A stretch of DNA of 64,000 bases from CBDCZY01 sp965224745. Lineage in GTDB: Bacteria; Pseudomonadota; Gammaproteobacteria; Methylococcales; Methylomonadaceae. Location of the stretch: contig CBDCZY010000004.1 of assembly GCA_965224745.1 (NCBI GenBank), positions 338,400-402,399 on the forward strand, read 5' to 3'. Shown one piece after another: positions 50,598 to 59,573 of this stretch. Under the pieces are notes generated by a model. The model made no database searches, was not told the DNA's origin, and worked only from the letters and a program-made list of their open reading frames with translations. Position numbers and translations under genes: made by a program. The first letter of the stretch is position 1. Each line of letters opens with the position of its first letter.

Positions 50598-51638
50598 ATG
50601 ACCAAAGCTTTAACGATGGGACCAGTGATGCTGGACGTTGAGGGATACACACTCACTTCTAACGAGCATGACAAAATAGCCCACCCAAATACTGGTGCAA
50701 TTATATTATTTTCCAGAAATATTGATACGCCTGAGCAAGTTCGAGATTTAATTAGACAAATCAGATCAGCCAGGAATGGACCTGTCTTGATAGCCACCGA
50801 CCAGGAGGGCGGCCGTGTACAACGCTTAAAAAAGGGTTTTACTCGACTGCCTCCAGCAGCTTGCTACGCACGTTGTGATAATGATGCAGCCGCCACTTTA
50901 GCGCTATCAGAATCAGCTGGTTGGCTTATGGCTACGGAACTAAGATCAATTGACATAGATTTCAGCTTCGCACCCATCTTAGATATTGATTGTGGTATCA
51001 GCGAAATCATTGGTGACCGGGCATTTTCTCAGGATCCAGAACAAACAACACAATTCGCCAGCGCTTTTAGAAAAGGAATGAATCGCGGAGGCATGGCTGC
51101 GGTGGGAAAACATTTTCCAGGACACGGCGCTGTGGCATTAGATTCTCACCTGGCATTACCAATCGATAAGCGTCCTTTAGAAGCCATTCGACACAAAGAC
51201 TTATATCCTTTTCGTCAATTGATCGCTGAAGGGTTGGAAGGCATTATGCCTGCTCATGTGGTTTATTCTCAAATCGATCCGAATCCAGCCGGCTTTTCAA
51301 GTTTTTGGATCAGACAAATACTACGGGATGAAATGGGCTTCCAAGGAGCCATTTTTAGTGATGACCTAAGTATGGCCGGAGCTGCCAGTATTGGCACTTT
51401 TCGGCAACGTGCAGAGGCAGCCCTTACCGCCGGTTGCGATATGGTTTTGGTCTGTAATCAACCGGAAGCGGCTGAAATCGTTTTAGACACTCTTCCAGTT
51501 GCCCCTAACCCAGAACGCGAACAACGTTTATTTAAGATGCCAGGTAAACAGGGAATGGATTATAGCTTAATGACAAAAAGCCAGGAATGGCAAGATACTT
51601 CGTATCAAATCAGCAAAATCACCGAAGGGTTAGCTTAG
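50598..51638 (+). CDS. nagZ: Beta-N-acetylhexosaminidase NagZ
   Basis: 346 residues, glycoside hydrolase family 3. Catalytic and binding motifs: ATDQEGGRVQRL, KHFPGHGAVALDSHLALP (loop with the His-Asp dyad) and FSDDLSMAGA (nucleophile Asp). It cleaves GlcNAc from anhydro-muropeptides in cell-wall recycling. Its stop codon TAG is at the first bases of a long hairpin element, so the last codons and the terminator may have been altered by that insertion, although the length is normal. Confidence 0.95.
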   Translation: MTKALTMGPVMLDVEGYTLTSNEHDKIAHPNTGAIILFSRNIDTPEQVRDLIRQIRSARNGPVLIATDQEGGRVQRLKKGFTRLPPAACYARCDNDAAATLALSESAGWLMATELRSIDIDFSFAPILDIDCGISEIIGDRAFSQDPEQTTQFASAFRKGMNRGGMAAVGKHFPGHGAVALDSHLALPIDKRPLEAIRHKDLYPFRQLIAEGLEGIMPAHVVYSQIDPNPAGFSSFWIRQILRDEMGFQGAIFSDDLSMAGAASIGTFRQRAEAALTAGCDMVLVCNQPEAAEIVLDTLPVAPNPEREQRLFKMPGKQGMDYSLMTKSQEWQDTSYQISKITEGLA

Positions 51639-51794
51639 GAACGTGCACGAAATAACTACGACAACTAACTTGTTTTTTTGTCCGTCTTCGGTGTTGTGGC
51701 AACAGTTGCGTAGCCTGCTATGCGCCTGTTGCCACGCCTTGAAGACAAACAAAAACCCCGCGCTAGTTGCCGAACTTATTCCGTGCGCGTTCCT
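51637..51794. repeat. 158-bp full-length hairpin element (MITE-like) at the nagZ stop codon
   Basis: The left arm AGGAACGTGCACGAAATAAC... pairs with the right arm, whose reverse complement begins AAGGAACGCGCACGGAATAA. The pairing continues inward through GTCTTC, GTGGCAACAG and GCGTAG/GCGCAT to a tiny loop near 51717. The element therefore folds into one imperfect hairpin along almost its whole length. It has no coding capacity. It may act as terminator for nagZ. Confidence 0.7.
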
Positions 51795-51907
51795 TAAAAA
51801 TTAAAAGTAACAAATGAGCGTCTTTAACCCAATTATGAGCTTTATATTTAGGGGTGAGCTGAAAGTTACAACTGAAATAAGATTTACCTGGCTAATAAAA
51901 CAGTGCT

Positions 51908-52365
51908 TTATTCCAGAGCTTGTAATATCTTTCGATCATCTTTTAATTGAACACCTGACAGCTTTCGAAGCTTCATTTGTTCTATTAAATAATACAAAGT
52001 ATCGGCGGCGGCTTCGTAACTGAGACCTGCTGGCCGTATGTTGGAAACGCAATTTCGATTCGCATCGGTATTGCCCACCCGCGGGTTATAGACGACATAT
52101 GCGCCGAGACTGTCAGGTGACCCTAATCCTGGTCGTTCGCCAATGAGCATAACGGCGATTTTTGCACACATTAAGACACCAATTTCATCCTGCAAGGCCA
52201 CGCGACCAAAACGCGCAATCACCATTGGCGCTATCGTCCAAATTGATTGCTCAAATTTGGCTAGTAGGATGGTTAATAGGTTAACGGCATGCGCGTGAAC
52301 AGCACTGGCAGACAACCCATCGCTGATGATAAATACCAAATCGGCTGCTGTTTGTCTCGCGTCAA
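51908..52365 (-). pseudogene. eutC: Ethanolamine ammonia-lyase light chain (EutC), N-terminally truncated
   Basis: About 150 codons match the EutC C-terminal half: ADLVFIISDGLSASAVHAHA, VALQDEIGVLMCAKIAVMLI, GERPGLGSPDSLGAYVVYNP and RNCVSNIRPAGLSYEAAADT. Full EutC has about 260-300 residues; the N-terminal part is missing, and the sequence at about 52370 changes to a RAYT fragment on the other strand. eutB is also absent. It is almost certainly a dead remnant. Confidence 0.85.
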
Positions 52366-52371
52366 TTATCT

Positions 52372-52493
52372 TGTCCCATCTACCGTTATATTGAAATGAA
52401 TCCTATTAAGGCTAATATGGTTAAGAATATTGCCGATTATCCATGGTCAAGCTATCGGCATAATGCGCTAGGAGGGAGAGAAAAATAGAAATA
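52372..52493 (+). pseudogene. RAYT transposase C-terminal fragment, part 1
   Basis: Plus strand reads YRYIEMNPIKANMVKNIADY then PWSSYRHNALGGREK-stop, matching the RAYT block YRYIELNPVRAGMVxxPxDYPWSSYRxNALG. The start is cut at the eutC junction. The ISL3-type element follows directly; the tail continues beyond it. Confidence 0.75.
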
Positions 52494-53790
52494 GGGTCTA
52501 TGTTGAATAGAGTGGGTAATTAAATTTTAATTTTCCACATAAAAAGTAAATCATATTAATCAGGTTATTGGTATTTCGAAAACCTCTTGCTCGTCGTTTG
52601 GCCATTTGTATTTTGTTGTTAATACTTTCCAGAATGGCATTGGTAAGATGTGTTTCAACAAAGTTCACTATACCTGACAAATGTGATTTTACGGTTCTTG
52701 AAAAGGCCATAAAGGGTTGGATTTTGCTTTGTTCAACCTCTTCGCACCAGTGTTCAATAAAGGCCTTGGCTGCTTGCTTATTCGGCATATCCCAAAGGTC
52801 ATTAAATAACGTTTTCAGCCGATAGGCCTCACCTAAGGTAGGGAACAGTGTAATCAGCTCATCTAATGAAGCTTTCTTGCTCTCAGACAATGAATTCTGG
52901 TTTCTAAGAAAGGTGTATTTGTGCCCCTTTAATTCATCATGCTCCCGCCTTTCTTGTTGTCGAACCTTGTTCATTGCTTCATTTAATAACTTAACAACAT
53001 GAAATCGGTCAAAGGTGATTTCGGCCTGTGGAAAGTTATTTTTGATCCCTGAAATAAAGGCAGGAGAAAGATCAATACTCGCTTGAGCAATCTGTTCAGG
53101 TTCGACCTTTTTAAGGACGAGATAATCTTTGATTTCTTCAATGGTTTTAGCGTCTTTGCCTTCAACAACATGAAGCACTCTACGTTGCTCTAAATCAACA
53201 GCAACCGTGACATATTGATGTCCTTTTCGTCTTGATGTTTCATCAAAGCCAAGCTGAGTCACTGATGAAGGATCATCTGCCTGATAAGCAAGTTTTATCC
53301 AATGATTAAAAATGGTCCAGATTCTATGGGGATTTTCATTTAACAAATGCCCCACTTTATTAACCGGCATTTCCTTTTCAATTAAGGCCATCGCTAAGGC
53401 TTCAAATAACAAGGTGAAGCCACTGTTTTTTCGAGCCCAGGGAACATCGACTAAGCGCACTTTCCCGTCGCTTGTTCTAATTCGGGGAACTGAACAATGG
53501 AGTAGGCAGGTGTGTTCAAAAAAATTCAGATGGCGCCATGTTTTTTCTTGTGTGTCGTGGATAGAACATTTTTCACCCGCCTCATCTTCAAACTTACTAC
53601 CACGCTTGAAACCAAGATGAATATGGAGTGCCTTTATTGAATCTTCATCCGTTAGGATTTCAACATTTGTTATAGACCAAGGTTCTGTTAATCCTAAAGC
53701 AAGTGTAAATATTTCGGAACTATTCATCTGGGATAGTACGCAAATTTAAATTATTTTACAGGTGCTACCCACTCTATTCAACATAGACCC
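52494..53790 (-). mobile_element. ISL3-like insertion sequence inside a RAYT fragment
   Basis: 1297 bp with perfect 24-bp terminal inverted repeats beginning GGGTCTATGTTGAATAGAGT (52494-52517 and 53767-53790). GAAAAATAG occurs at the right border and again a few bases from the left border, so a target duplication is likely but not exact. It carries one complete transposase gene. Confidence 0.9.
52498..53727 (-). CDS. ISL3-family transposase
   Basis: 409 residues. An N-terminal zinc-binding-like region (AGEKCSIHDTQEKTWRHLNF, LLHCSVPRIR) is followed by the DDE core: TQLGFDETSRRKGHQYVTVA (first Asp), ASIDLSPAFISGI (second Asp) with FDRFHVVKLLNEA, and LTNAILESINNKIQMAKRRA (Glu), then the ARGFRN C-terminal motif. 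All key residues are present, so the enzyme may be active. Confidence 0.93.
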   Translation of the reverse strand: MNSSEIFTLALGLTEPWSITNVEILTDEDSIKALHIHLGFKRGSKFEDEAGEKCSIHDTQEKTWRHLNFFEHTCLLHCSVPRIRTSDGKVRLVDVPWARKNSGFTLLFEALAMALIEKEMPVNKVGHLLNENPHRIWTIFNHWIKLAYQADDPSSVTQLGFDETSRRKGHQYVTVAVDLEQRRVLHVVEGKDAKTIEEIKDYLVLKKVEPEQIAQASIDLSPAFISGIKNNFPQAEITFDRFHVVKLLNEAMNKVRQQERREHDELKGHKYTFLRNQNSLSESKKASLDELITLFPTLGEAYRLKTLFNDLWDMPNKQAAKAFIEHWCEEVEQSKIQPFMAFSRTVKSHLSGIVNFVETHLTNAILESINNKIQMAKRRARGFRNTNNLINMIYFLCGKLKFNYPLYST

Positions 53791-54001
53791 GAAAAATAGT
53801 TTAATCACTGAGCACAAACTATACGAAGATTTGGGCGAAAGCTCAGTATTGCAGACTGAAAATTACCAGAAACTATTTGATACGCCAAACACTGCAGAGC
53901 AAGATCAACAAAGCTTACAAGGCATAGCGGAGATAGGAAAAATGAAAACTATGAATTACCCCCTCATTTGCTTTGTATTCTTGTTTTTGTCTAAACAATA
54001 A
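53791..54001 (+). pseudogene. RAYT transposase C-terminal fragment, part 2
   Basis: After the ISL3-type element the frame continues LITEHKLYEDLGESSVLQTE, then NYQKLFDTPNTAEQDQQSLQ GIAEIGK, matching the tail that follows SYRxNALG in RAYT proteins. Joining it to part 1 leaves a one-base frame error, so the gene had probably decayed before, or was damaged by, the IS insertion. Confidence 0.65.
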
Positions 54002-54366
54002 TGAGTTGCCACTTAATATTCTAGATGAAAATTAAGTTTTTTAGATTACTTATTGATTTTGTTAAGGATAAGTATGTATGTTAGAAAGAAGTAGTATAAA
54101 GTCTTTTTCTGTGAAATAATTGATTCGGGACGTTAGCTATTTTTTTTGTAGCACATCCCAACTGCTTGCTTTGAAAGAAGCAGGCTAAAGCTAAAACGAA
54201 AATAATATCAAGGAATTGGGTTTTCCAGAATTGCTCGGATGAAAGCTCAAGATTAAGTTGGTTGGCTAAATATCATTAATTCTCAATATCCAAATGAAGT
54301 AGTGTAGAAGTAGAATTAGAAGGGTATAGAGATTTTTTTTACACGCTAATTGAGGGGGAAGTTTAT
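54002..54366. promoter_or_regulatory. Upstream region of the vWA/VPxPA-CTERM gene
   Basis: 365 AT-rich bases with no gene. A ribosome binding site-like GAGGGGGAAG lies 7 bases before the ATG at 54367. The promoter of the secreted protein must lie here; I cannot assign it. Confidence 0.4.
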
Positions 54367-55317
54367 ATGAAAAATAATAAATTATTTTGCCAAACAGCCA
54401 TAGCCGCAGTTTTGAGTGGCTTGGCCTTCAGCCAAACTGCAATTTCTGCCAGCACGGCTGATATTATCTTTGTCGTGGACGAATCAGGTTCTATGAGTGG
54501 TGAACATGCTTGGCTCCAGGGAATGGTTACCACATTGGATAGTGAATTAAATGGGGCGGGAGTGTCTAATAACCGTTACGGTATTGTTGGGTTTGGGGGT
54601 TCTTCAACGCATTTAGAAGGCCATGGTCATGATGCTGGCGGTAACCCATTTGGGACTGCTTCTCAAGCTTCTACTGCAGTAAACACTCTAGTAACAAGTG
54701 GTGGTACTGAGGATGGTTATGATGGTATTAATGCTGCTTTCAATTATAACCTTCGTAGTGATGCTGCAACCAATATTATCTTAGTGACTGATGAAGATAG
54801 AGATGTAGTCAATGCAGCTTTAAACTTTTCTGGTATTCAGAGTGCGTTTGGTTCCAATAACGCTCTTTTGAATGTCGTGGTTGATGCCGGTTTTTCTGAT
54901 GCTAGTTCAGGTGATGCTTTAGGGGTAGATGCTAGCAGAAATGCCTATTTAGCAGATGGTGCGGGTGGCTTTACAAGCACAGCAGGTGGCGTGGTAGGTA
55001 ATGGGGATGGTACCACCATTGAAGACTATGTCGACTTGGCATTTGCCACGGGCGGAGCTTCTTGGGATTTAAACCTTTTAAGAGCGGGCGGTTTAACAGC
55101 AGATTCTTTTACCAGAGCCTTCATCGATATTAAGGTAGCAGAAATTACTCAGCAAGTGCCCGTTACGCCCACCAATCCACAGGAACCAACTTCCCCTATT
55201 GATGATTCTCCTGCTCCGGCTAATCCAGCCGCTGTTCCTGTTCCTGCCGCTTTACCTTTAATGGGGTTTGGGTTGGCTGGTTTAGGCTGGTTTGGGCGTA
55301 ACCGTAAAACGACCTAA
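54367..55317 (+). CDS. Secreted von Willebrand factor A-type protein with VPxPA/PEP-CTERM sorting tail
   Basis: 316 residues. Signal peptide 1-28. The vWA domain begins ADIIFVVDESGSMSG, where DxSGS is the metal-ion (MIDAS) motif, and continues with GIVGFGG, GGTEDGYDGI and IILVTDEDRD. A proline-rich linker (PTNPQEPTSPIDDSPAPANP) leads to the C-terminal sorting signal: VPVPAALPLMG, a hydrophobic helix and a final GRNRKTT. This tripartite tail is recognised by exosortase. The exosortase itself is not in the window. The protein probably ends on the cell surface or in the matrix. Confidence 0.9.
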   Translation: MKNNKLFCQTAIAAVLSGLAFSQTAISASTADIIFVVDESGSMSGEHAWLQGMVTTLDSELNGAGVSNNRYGIVGFGGSSTHLEGHGHDAGGNPFGTASQASTAVNTLVTSGGTEDGYDGINAAFNYNLRSDAATNIILVTDEDRDVVNAALNFSGIQSAFGSNNALLNVVVDAGFSDASSGDALGVDASRNAYLADGAGGFTSTAGGVVGNGDGTTIEDYVDLAFATGGASWDLNLLRAGGLTADSFTRAFIDIKVAEITQQVPVTPTNPQEPTSPIDDSPAPANPAAVPVPAALPLMGFGLAGLGWFGRNRKTT

Positions 55318-55347
55318 TGTAATGAAGTTAGTTTTCTGACGCATAAG

Positions 55348-55384
55348 AGGCTTCCTTGCTGCTGGTGTAAGGAAGCCTTTTTTT
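55348..55384 (+). terminator. Intrinsic terminator after the vWA gene
   Basis: AGGCTTCCTT and AAGGAAGCCT pair perfectly (10 bp) around an 11-base loop, followed by TTTTTT. It lies 31 bases after the stop codon. Confidence 0.9.
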
Positions 55385-55396
55385 ATAAATTTCAAA

Positions 55397-57031
55397 TCAA
55401 GTAATCACCGTCGGCTTTTCAAATCCACTTCGGCTTTTGACTTCACACAGTTGTTCGGCGATGTCGATTAATTCGGCTAATGCGACTTGAGCATCTGCAT
55501 TTTGTTTGTCGATGTCAGGTTCGAACTGTTCCAGATAAATCCGTAAGGTTGCGCCCTCAGTGCCGGTGCCGGAGAGTCTGAATACGATACGGGCATCGTT
55601 TTCGAAGCCGATCCGGATACCTTGATGGGTACTGATGCTGCCATCGACAGGATCTTCGTAGCTGAACTCATCAGTAAATTTAACAGTGTAATTGCCTAAG
55701 GTCTGACCGGGTAGGTCAGGCATTTGTTGCAATAGATGCTCCACTATTCCTTGCGCAATGGTGGAGTCAACGCCTTCATAATCGTGTCTGGAATAAATGT
55801 CACGGCCAAATTTTTGCCAGTGGCTCTGAACTATTTGCTCTACTGACTGGCGTTTAACAGCGATCAAATTAAGCCAGAACAACACCGCCCACAAACCATC
55901 TTTTTCTCTTACGTGGTTTGAACCGGAGCCGAAACTTTCTTCTCCGCATAACGTTATTTTTTTGGCATCTAACAGGTTGCCGAAAAACTTCCAGCCGGTG
56001 GGTGTCTCATAACATTCAATGCCCTGGTCCTCAGCAACGCGGTCAACCGCTCGGCTGGTTGGCATGGAGCGAGCAACTCCGCTCAGTCCGCTGGCATAGC
56101 CGGGGATCAAGTGAGCATTGGCTGCTAATATAGCTAAACTATCGCTGGGCGTAACAAAAAAATGATCTCCTGTGATCATATTGCGGTCGCCGTCTCCATC
56201 GGATGCCGCTCCTAACACGGGTGCGTTGGGGCCGAACATGATGCCTGCTAACTCGTGAGCGTAAGTCAAATTAGGGTCAGGGTGGCCGCCGCCAAAATCT
56301 TCGCTTGGTTTACAGTTTAATAATGAATTAGGACCTGCGCCCAATTTGTTTTCTAAAATAACCGTTGCATAAGGCCCGGTAATGGCGTGCATAGCATCAA
56401 ACTTTAGTGTCACGATGCCTGATTTAATGGCAGATTTTATTAAGTTAAAATCAAACAGCGTAGCCATCAATTCCGCATAATCTTCGACCGGATCGATAAC
56501 CTTAACAAATACTGTATCGATCATGGATTCGCTTAGTTTATCCAAATCAATATCTGCGATCTCGGCAATTTTGTATTCGCTGATGGATTTACTTCTGGCA
56601 TACACTGCTTCGGTATATTTTTCCGGCGCTGGCCCACCGTTGTCTATGTTGTATTTTATTCCAAAGTCGGCGTCTGGCCCGCCTGGGTTGTGACTGGCGG
56701 ATAACACAATTCCACCCAAAGCTTTGTATTTGCGGATCACGTGGGACGCAGCTGGCGTTGATAGCAAACCGCCTTGACCAATCAACAATTTACCAACACC
56801 ATTGGCAGCGGCGATTTTAATGATTGTTTGAATCGCCTGGCGGTTGAAATAGCGACCGTCTCCACCAATTACTAGCGTTTGTCCGGCAAAATTTTCTAGT
56901 GAGTCGAAAATGGACTGTACAAAATTTTCCAAATAGTTAGGTTGCTGAAAAACTTTTACTTTTTTTCTGAGGCCTGATGTACCTGGTTTTTGATCAGAGA
57001 ATGGTTGTGTTTTGATGGTATTGATTTTCAT
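55397..57031 (-). CDS. pgm: Phosphoglucomutase (alpha-D-glucose phosphate-specific)
   Basis: 544 residues, the usual length. The catalytic serine loop is LSASHNPGGPDADFGIKYN, the metal-binding loop DGDGDRNM, the sugar-binding loop CGEESFGSGSNH, and the phosphate-binding loop RLSGTGTEGATLRIY. It interconverts glucose-1-phosphate and glucose-6-phosphate for glycogen, nucleotide sugars and polysaccharide. It is a single gene, convergent with the vWA gene. Confidence 0.95.
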   Translation of the reverse strand: MKINTIKTQPFSDQKPGTSGLRKKVKVFQQPNYLENFVQSIFDSLENFAGQTLVIGGDGRYFNRQAIQTIIKIAAANGVGKLLIGQGGLLSTPAASHVIRKYKALGGIVLSASHNPGGPDADFGIKYNIDNGGPAPEKYTEAVYARSKSISEYKIAEIADIDLDKLSESMIDTVFVKVIDPVEDYAELMATLFDFNLIKSAIKSGIVTLKFDAMHAITGPYATVILENKLGAGPNSLLNCKPSEDFGGGHPDPNLTYAHELAGIMFGPNAPVLGAASDGDGDRNMITGDHFFVTPSDSLAILAANAHLIPGYASGLSGVARSMPTSRAVDRVAEDQGIECYETPTGWKFFGNLLDAKKITLCGEESFGSGSNHVREKDGLWAVLFWLNLIAVKRQSVEQIVQSHWQKFGRDIYSRHDYEGVDSTIAQGIVEHLLQQMPDLPGQTLGNYTVKFTDEFSYEDPVDGSISTHQGIRIGFENDARIVFRLSGTGTEGATLRIYLEQFEPDIDKQNADAQVALAELIDIAEQLCEVKSRSGFEKPTVIT

Positions 57032-57134
57032 TGCAAGATATCAAGTTATAATTGGTCTGGTTTTGTCATCAGGCTTATGGCGACCTGACAAATATTAGTG
57101 AATTGCATTATACAGATAAACTATAGAGGACTAT

Positions 57135-57443
57135 ATGCGGAAAATACATTTGAAACAATGTGTAACAATAACAATGGTTGCAGTATTAACAGGATGCGCC
57201 AGTAGCAATGAAATTCGATCATTAAAAGTGCAAGTTGCTGAATTAAAAAGTCAAATGTCAAAAATTTCAGCCGATAGCGACAAAGCTTTAAGAGCCGCCA
57301 ATGCAGCGGCTGCATCGGCTGAACAAATGAAAATGAATGCTGCTGCGGCTGAACTATCAGCTAATCAAGCTGCCCGATTTAGCAAAGATTCAAATAAGAA
57401 ATTGAAAGAGCTCTACGATAGCTTGATGAATTACAAACCGTGA
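57135..57443 (+). CDS. Lpp/OprI-like alanine-zipper lipoprotein
   Basis: 102 residues. The lipobox is LTGCASS with Cys at residue 21. It is followed by a long alpha-helix with heptads of Leu/Val then many Ala (LRAANAAAASAEQMKMNAAAAE), a trimer-forming alanine zipper. The C-terminus (KLKELYDSLMNYKP) has no terminal Lys like Lpp's cell-wall linkage site, so covalent attachment to peptidoglycan is uncertain. It is probably an outer-membrane structural lipoprotein. ATG 57135 follows GAGGA. Confidence 0.88.
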   Translation: MRKIHLKQCVTITMVAVLTGCASSNEIRSLKVQVAELKSQMSKISADSDKALRAANAAAASAEQMKMNAAAAELSANQAARFSKDSNKKLKELYDSLMNYKP

Positions 57444-57468
57444 GTTTATTTTCGACAATAGTTTTGTC

Positions 57469-58380
57469 TCATTGGTTTTCAGGCAGACCGCCCAGTATTT
57501 CAACCAAACGTGATAACAGTCCGTTGATTTCAAGCGTCATAATCGAGAAATCGGCATCGAACTGCCCGACTGCATCATCTGATTCAATGTCTTCTCTGGC
57601 TTCTTGCACTAAATCAAGAAATTTTAGGCGCTTTATGTGTCGATTTTCATCTAGCACAAAACTCAGACGGTCAGCCCACGTTACAGCTAGTTTTATCACT
57701 TGTTTTCCTGCGTCCAAATGACGTGTAATTTCTGGTGAAGTCAAGTCATGCCGCTTACACCTAATAATACTTCCTTCATCTTGCTGCGATCTTAAATCAC
57801 ATTCGTCTTCTAGCGTAAAATCGTTCGGTAATTGATGACTTTTTAGCCATTGAGTCATGATGGATTCAGAGGATTGCTGAGTGCTAAAAGGCACTAACGG
57901 CAAAGATCCTAATGTTTTTCGTAAATAGCTAAGTAATTCTTCGGCCTTTTTGGGGGTAGGGCTGTCTACAATGAACCAACCGCCTTTGGGGTCGATATAA
58001 GCGTAAGTTCGTCTGGAGAATGAAAACGCTTTGGGTAATAAATCATGAATGATTTCGTCTTTGATGCTGTCACGTTCTTTTTTACGTAATTTTCGACCCT
58101 GTTTTTGTTCTTCCTCAACTATCTTTTCACCGGCCAATTCGTTAACGACAGCGGGTGGCAATATTTTTTCCTCTTTCTTGGCGCAGATCATAAAATAACC
58201 GTTGCTGGCATGAACCAGCTGATCTGATTGCCGGCCTAACGGGGAGGTCCAACCATAACTTGCAAGTTCCATTGTGCCGCAGGGGCGAAAGCTGGCTGGA
58301 GTGAGTTTAGTTGCTAACTCTGTTGCAGATAAGTTCATTTGTTCAGTGAATCGATAGATTGCCAGATTTTTAAACCACAT
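57469..58380 (-). CDS. rdgC: Recombination-associated protein RdgC
   Basis: 303 residues, usual length. It starts MWFKNLAIYRFTEQ and has the conserved SYGWTSPLGR, KKERDSIKDEIIHDLLPKAF, YIDPKGGWFIVDSPTPKKAE and EDECDLRSQQDEGSIIRCKR. It forms a ring dimer on DNA that limits RecA activity. It is found only in beta- and gammaproteobacteria, which supports the taxonomic call. It is divergent from the glycosylase gene. Confidence 0.96.
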   Translation of the reverse strand: MWFKNLAIYRFTEQMNLSATELATKLTPASFRPCGTMELASYGWTSPLGRQSDQLVHASNGYFMICAKKEEKILPPAVVNELAGEKIVEEEQKQGRKLRKKERDSIKDEIIHDLLPKAFSFSRRTYAYIDPKGGWFIVDSPTPKKAEELLSYLRKTLGSLPLVPFSTQQSSESIMTQWLKSHQLPNDFTLEDECDLRSQQDEGSIIRCKRHDLTSPEITRHLDAGKQVIKLAVTWADRLSFVLDENRHIKRLKFLDLVQEAREDIESDDAVGQFDADFSIMTLEINGLLSRLVEILGGLPENQ

Positions 58381-58461
58381 GGTTTTCCTTTTGGTTGATG
58401 TTTAAAAAGCTGCGCATTATCCTTGGGTGGATGGTATTTGTCACTCTTTGGTTTTTTAAGC

Positions 58462-58968
58462 ATGTTAATTGAAAGTTTTCCGCCTCTGATAGCTGAGCAC
58501 TGTAAAGTTCTGGTGTTAGGCTCTATGCCTGGTGAAGAGTCGCTGCGGCGACAACAGTATTATGCTCATCCCAGAAATGCATTCTGGCCTATCATGCAAC
58601 AAATATTCGGGTGGCACGAAACGACTTATGAATTACGTTCGCACCAATTGGTGACGAGTGGTGTTGCTGTGTGGGGTGTTCTGCAACGCTGCACTCGGTC
58701 GGGCAGTCTGGATGCATCAATAGATCCAAAGAGCATTGAAGTCAATGATTTTGATCGATTATTAAACCGTTATTCTGCGATTAATTCGGTGTTTTTTAAT
58801 GGTGGAACAGCGGCCAAGGTGTTCAACAAAAACGTGTTGCCAAAACTAAGTGGTGATTTGCTTCATCTCTCTTATCAACAATTACCTTCTACTAGTCCTG
58901 CTCATGCAGCCATGACGCTTAACCAAAAAACCGCCGCTTGGAAGGTACTACTGGAAAAACTGGTTTAA
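58462..58968 (+). CDS. DNA-deoxyinosine glycosylase (uracil-DNA glycosylase superfamily)
   Basis: About 168 residues from ATG 58462. A longer frame opens at 58423, but its first 13 residues are not conserved-looking. The first motif is LVLGSMPGEESLRRQQYYAH; PRNAFWPIM follows, and the last motif is QLPSTSPAHAAM. This order fits family 6 hypoxanthine/uracil glycosylases, which remove deaminated adenine from DNA. It stands alone between rdgC and the protease gene. Confidence 0.88.
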   Translation: MLIESFPPLIAEHCKVLVLGSMPGEESLRRQQYYAHPRNAFWPIMQQIFGWHETTYELRSHQLVTSGVAVWGVLQRCTRSGSLDASIDPKSIEVNDFDRLLNRYSAINSVFFNGGTAAKVFNKNVLPKLSGDLLHLSYQQLPSTSPAHAAMTLNQKTAAWKVLLEKLV

Positions 58969-58976
58969 AGACGTGA

Positions 58977-59501
58977 TTAATGATATTGGCGAAGGATCAG
59001 CTTATTTCCACGCTGGATAAGTTCCAGGTGTTTGAGAAAATTCATGCCGAGCAATATGTTGTTGCCTTTGAAACCGGGGGTAATAGACGCGCGAACATCA
59101 TCTAATTGAATGGGGCCCAAACTTACTTGATTCAAACGAGTGCTGTAGGCCGTTGTGTTACCATTCGCGGTCGCAACAGAGTGTGGTGTGCCTGCGGGTA
59201 AATTTAAACGTTTGGCTAACGACGCAGGGATACTGATCACGGTTGCCCCCGTATCCAGAATAAACGTAACAGTTTGACCGTTGATTTTGCCATTTGCCAC
59301 ATAATGCCCTTGACGATTGCGAAGTAAGGTTACTTCGGCAGCGTTATCGGCATTGATATTTCCTTGAGGCGATTGATTGGGATTGTGTTGTTTTTCATAC
59401 CAGCGGTTAAAGCCGAGAGTAAGAAAAATCAAAAAAATGATCCAAGCGACATAAATCATGCTTTGACCCATTTTTTGCTCGCTCGATGTTGGCTTAGACA
59501 T
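58977..59501 (-). CDS. Membrane-anchored retropepsin-like aspartic protease (TIGR02281 type)
   Basis: 174 residues. One membrane span at about 14-31 and a short linker precede the retropepsin-like domain with the catalytic FILDTGATVISIP motif near residue 83 and NILLGMNFLKHLEL near the end. The domain is a single half, so it should act as a dimer. It probably lies on the periplasmic side. Substrates are unknown. It is divergent from the small membrane protein gene at 59574. Confidence 0.9.
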   Translation of the reverse strand: MSKPTSSEQKMGQSMIYVAWIIFLIFLTLGFNRWYEKQHNPNQSPQGNINADNAAEVTLLRNRQGHYVANGKINGQTVTFILDTGATVISIPASLAKRLNLPAGTPHSVATANGNTTAYSTRLNQVSLGPIQLDDVRASITPGFKGNNILLGMNFLKHLELIQRGNKLILRQYH

Positions 59502-59573
59502 TTGTTGCTAACTCGGTTTTTGTTAATTCTTCTTATGGTAAAGTAAGGTTAACGTTAATGATAGAGGAATACC

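Noticed and set aside
51814..52023. 69-codon plus-strand ORF over the eutC end
   Set aside because: Most of it overlaps the clearly recognisable eutC frame on the other strand.
52480..53799. Exact 8-bp target duplication of the ISL3-like element
   Set aside because: The bases directly outside the two inverted ends differ (TAGAAATA and GAAAAATA). A GAAAAATAG match exists but is offset by five bases on the left, so I do not claim a clean duplication.
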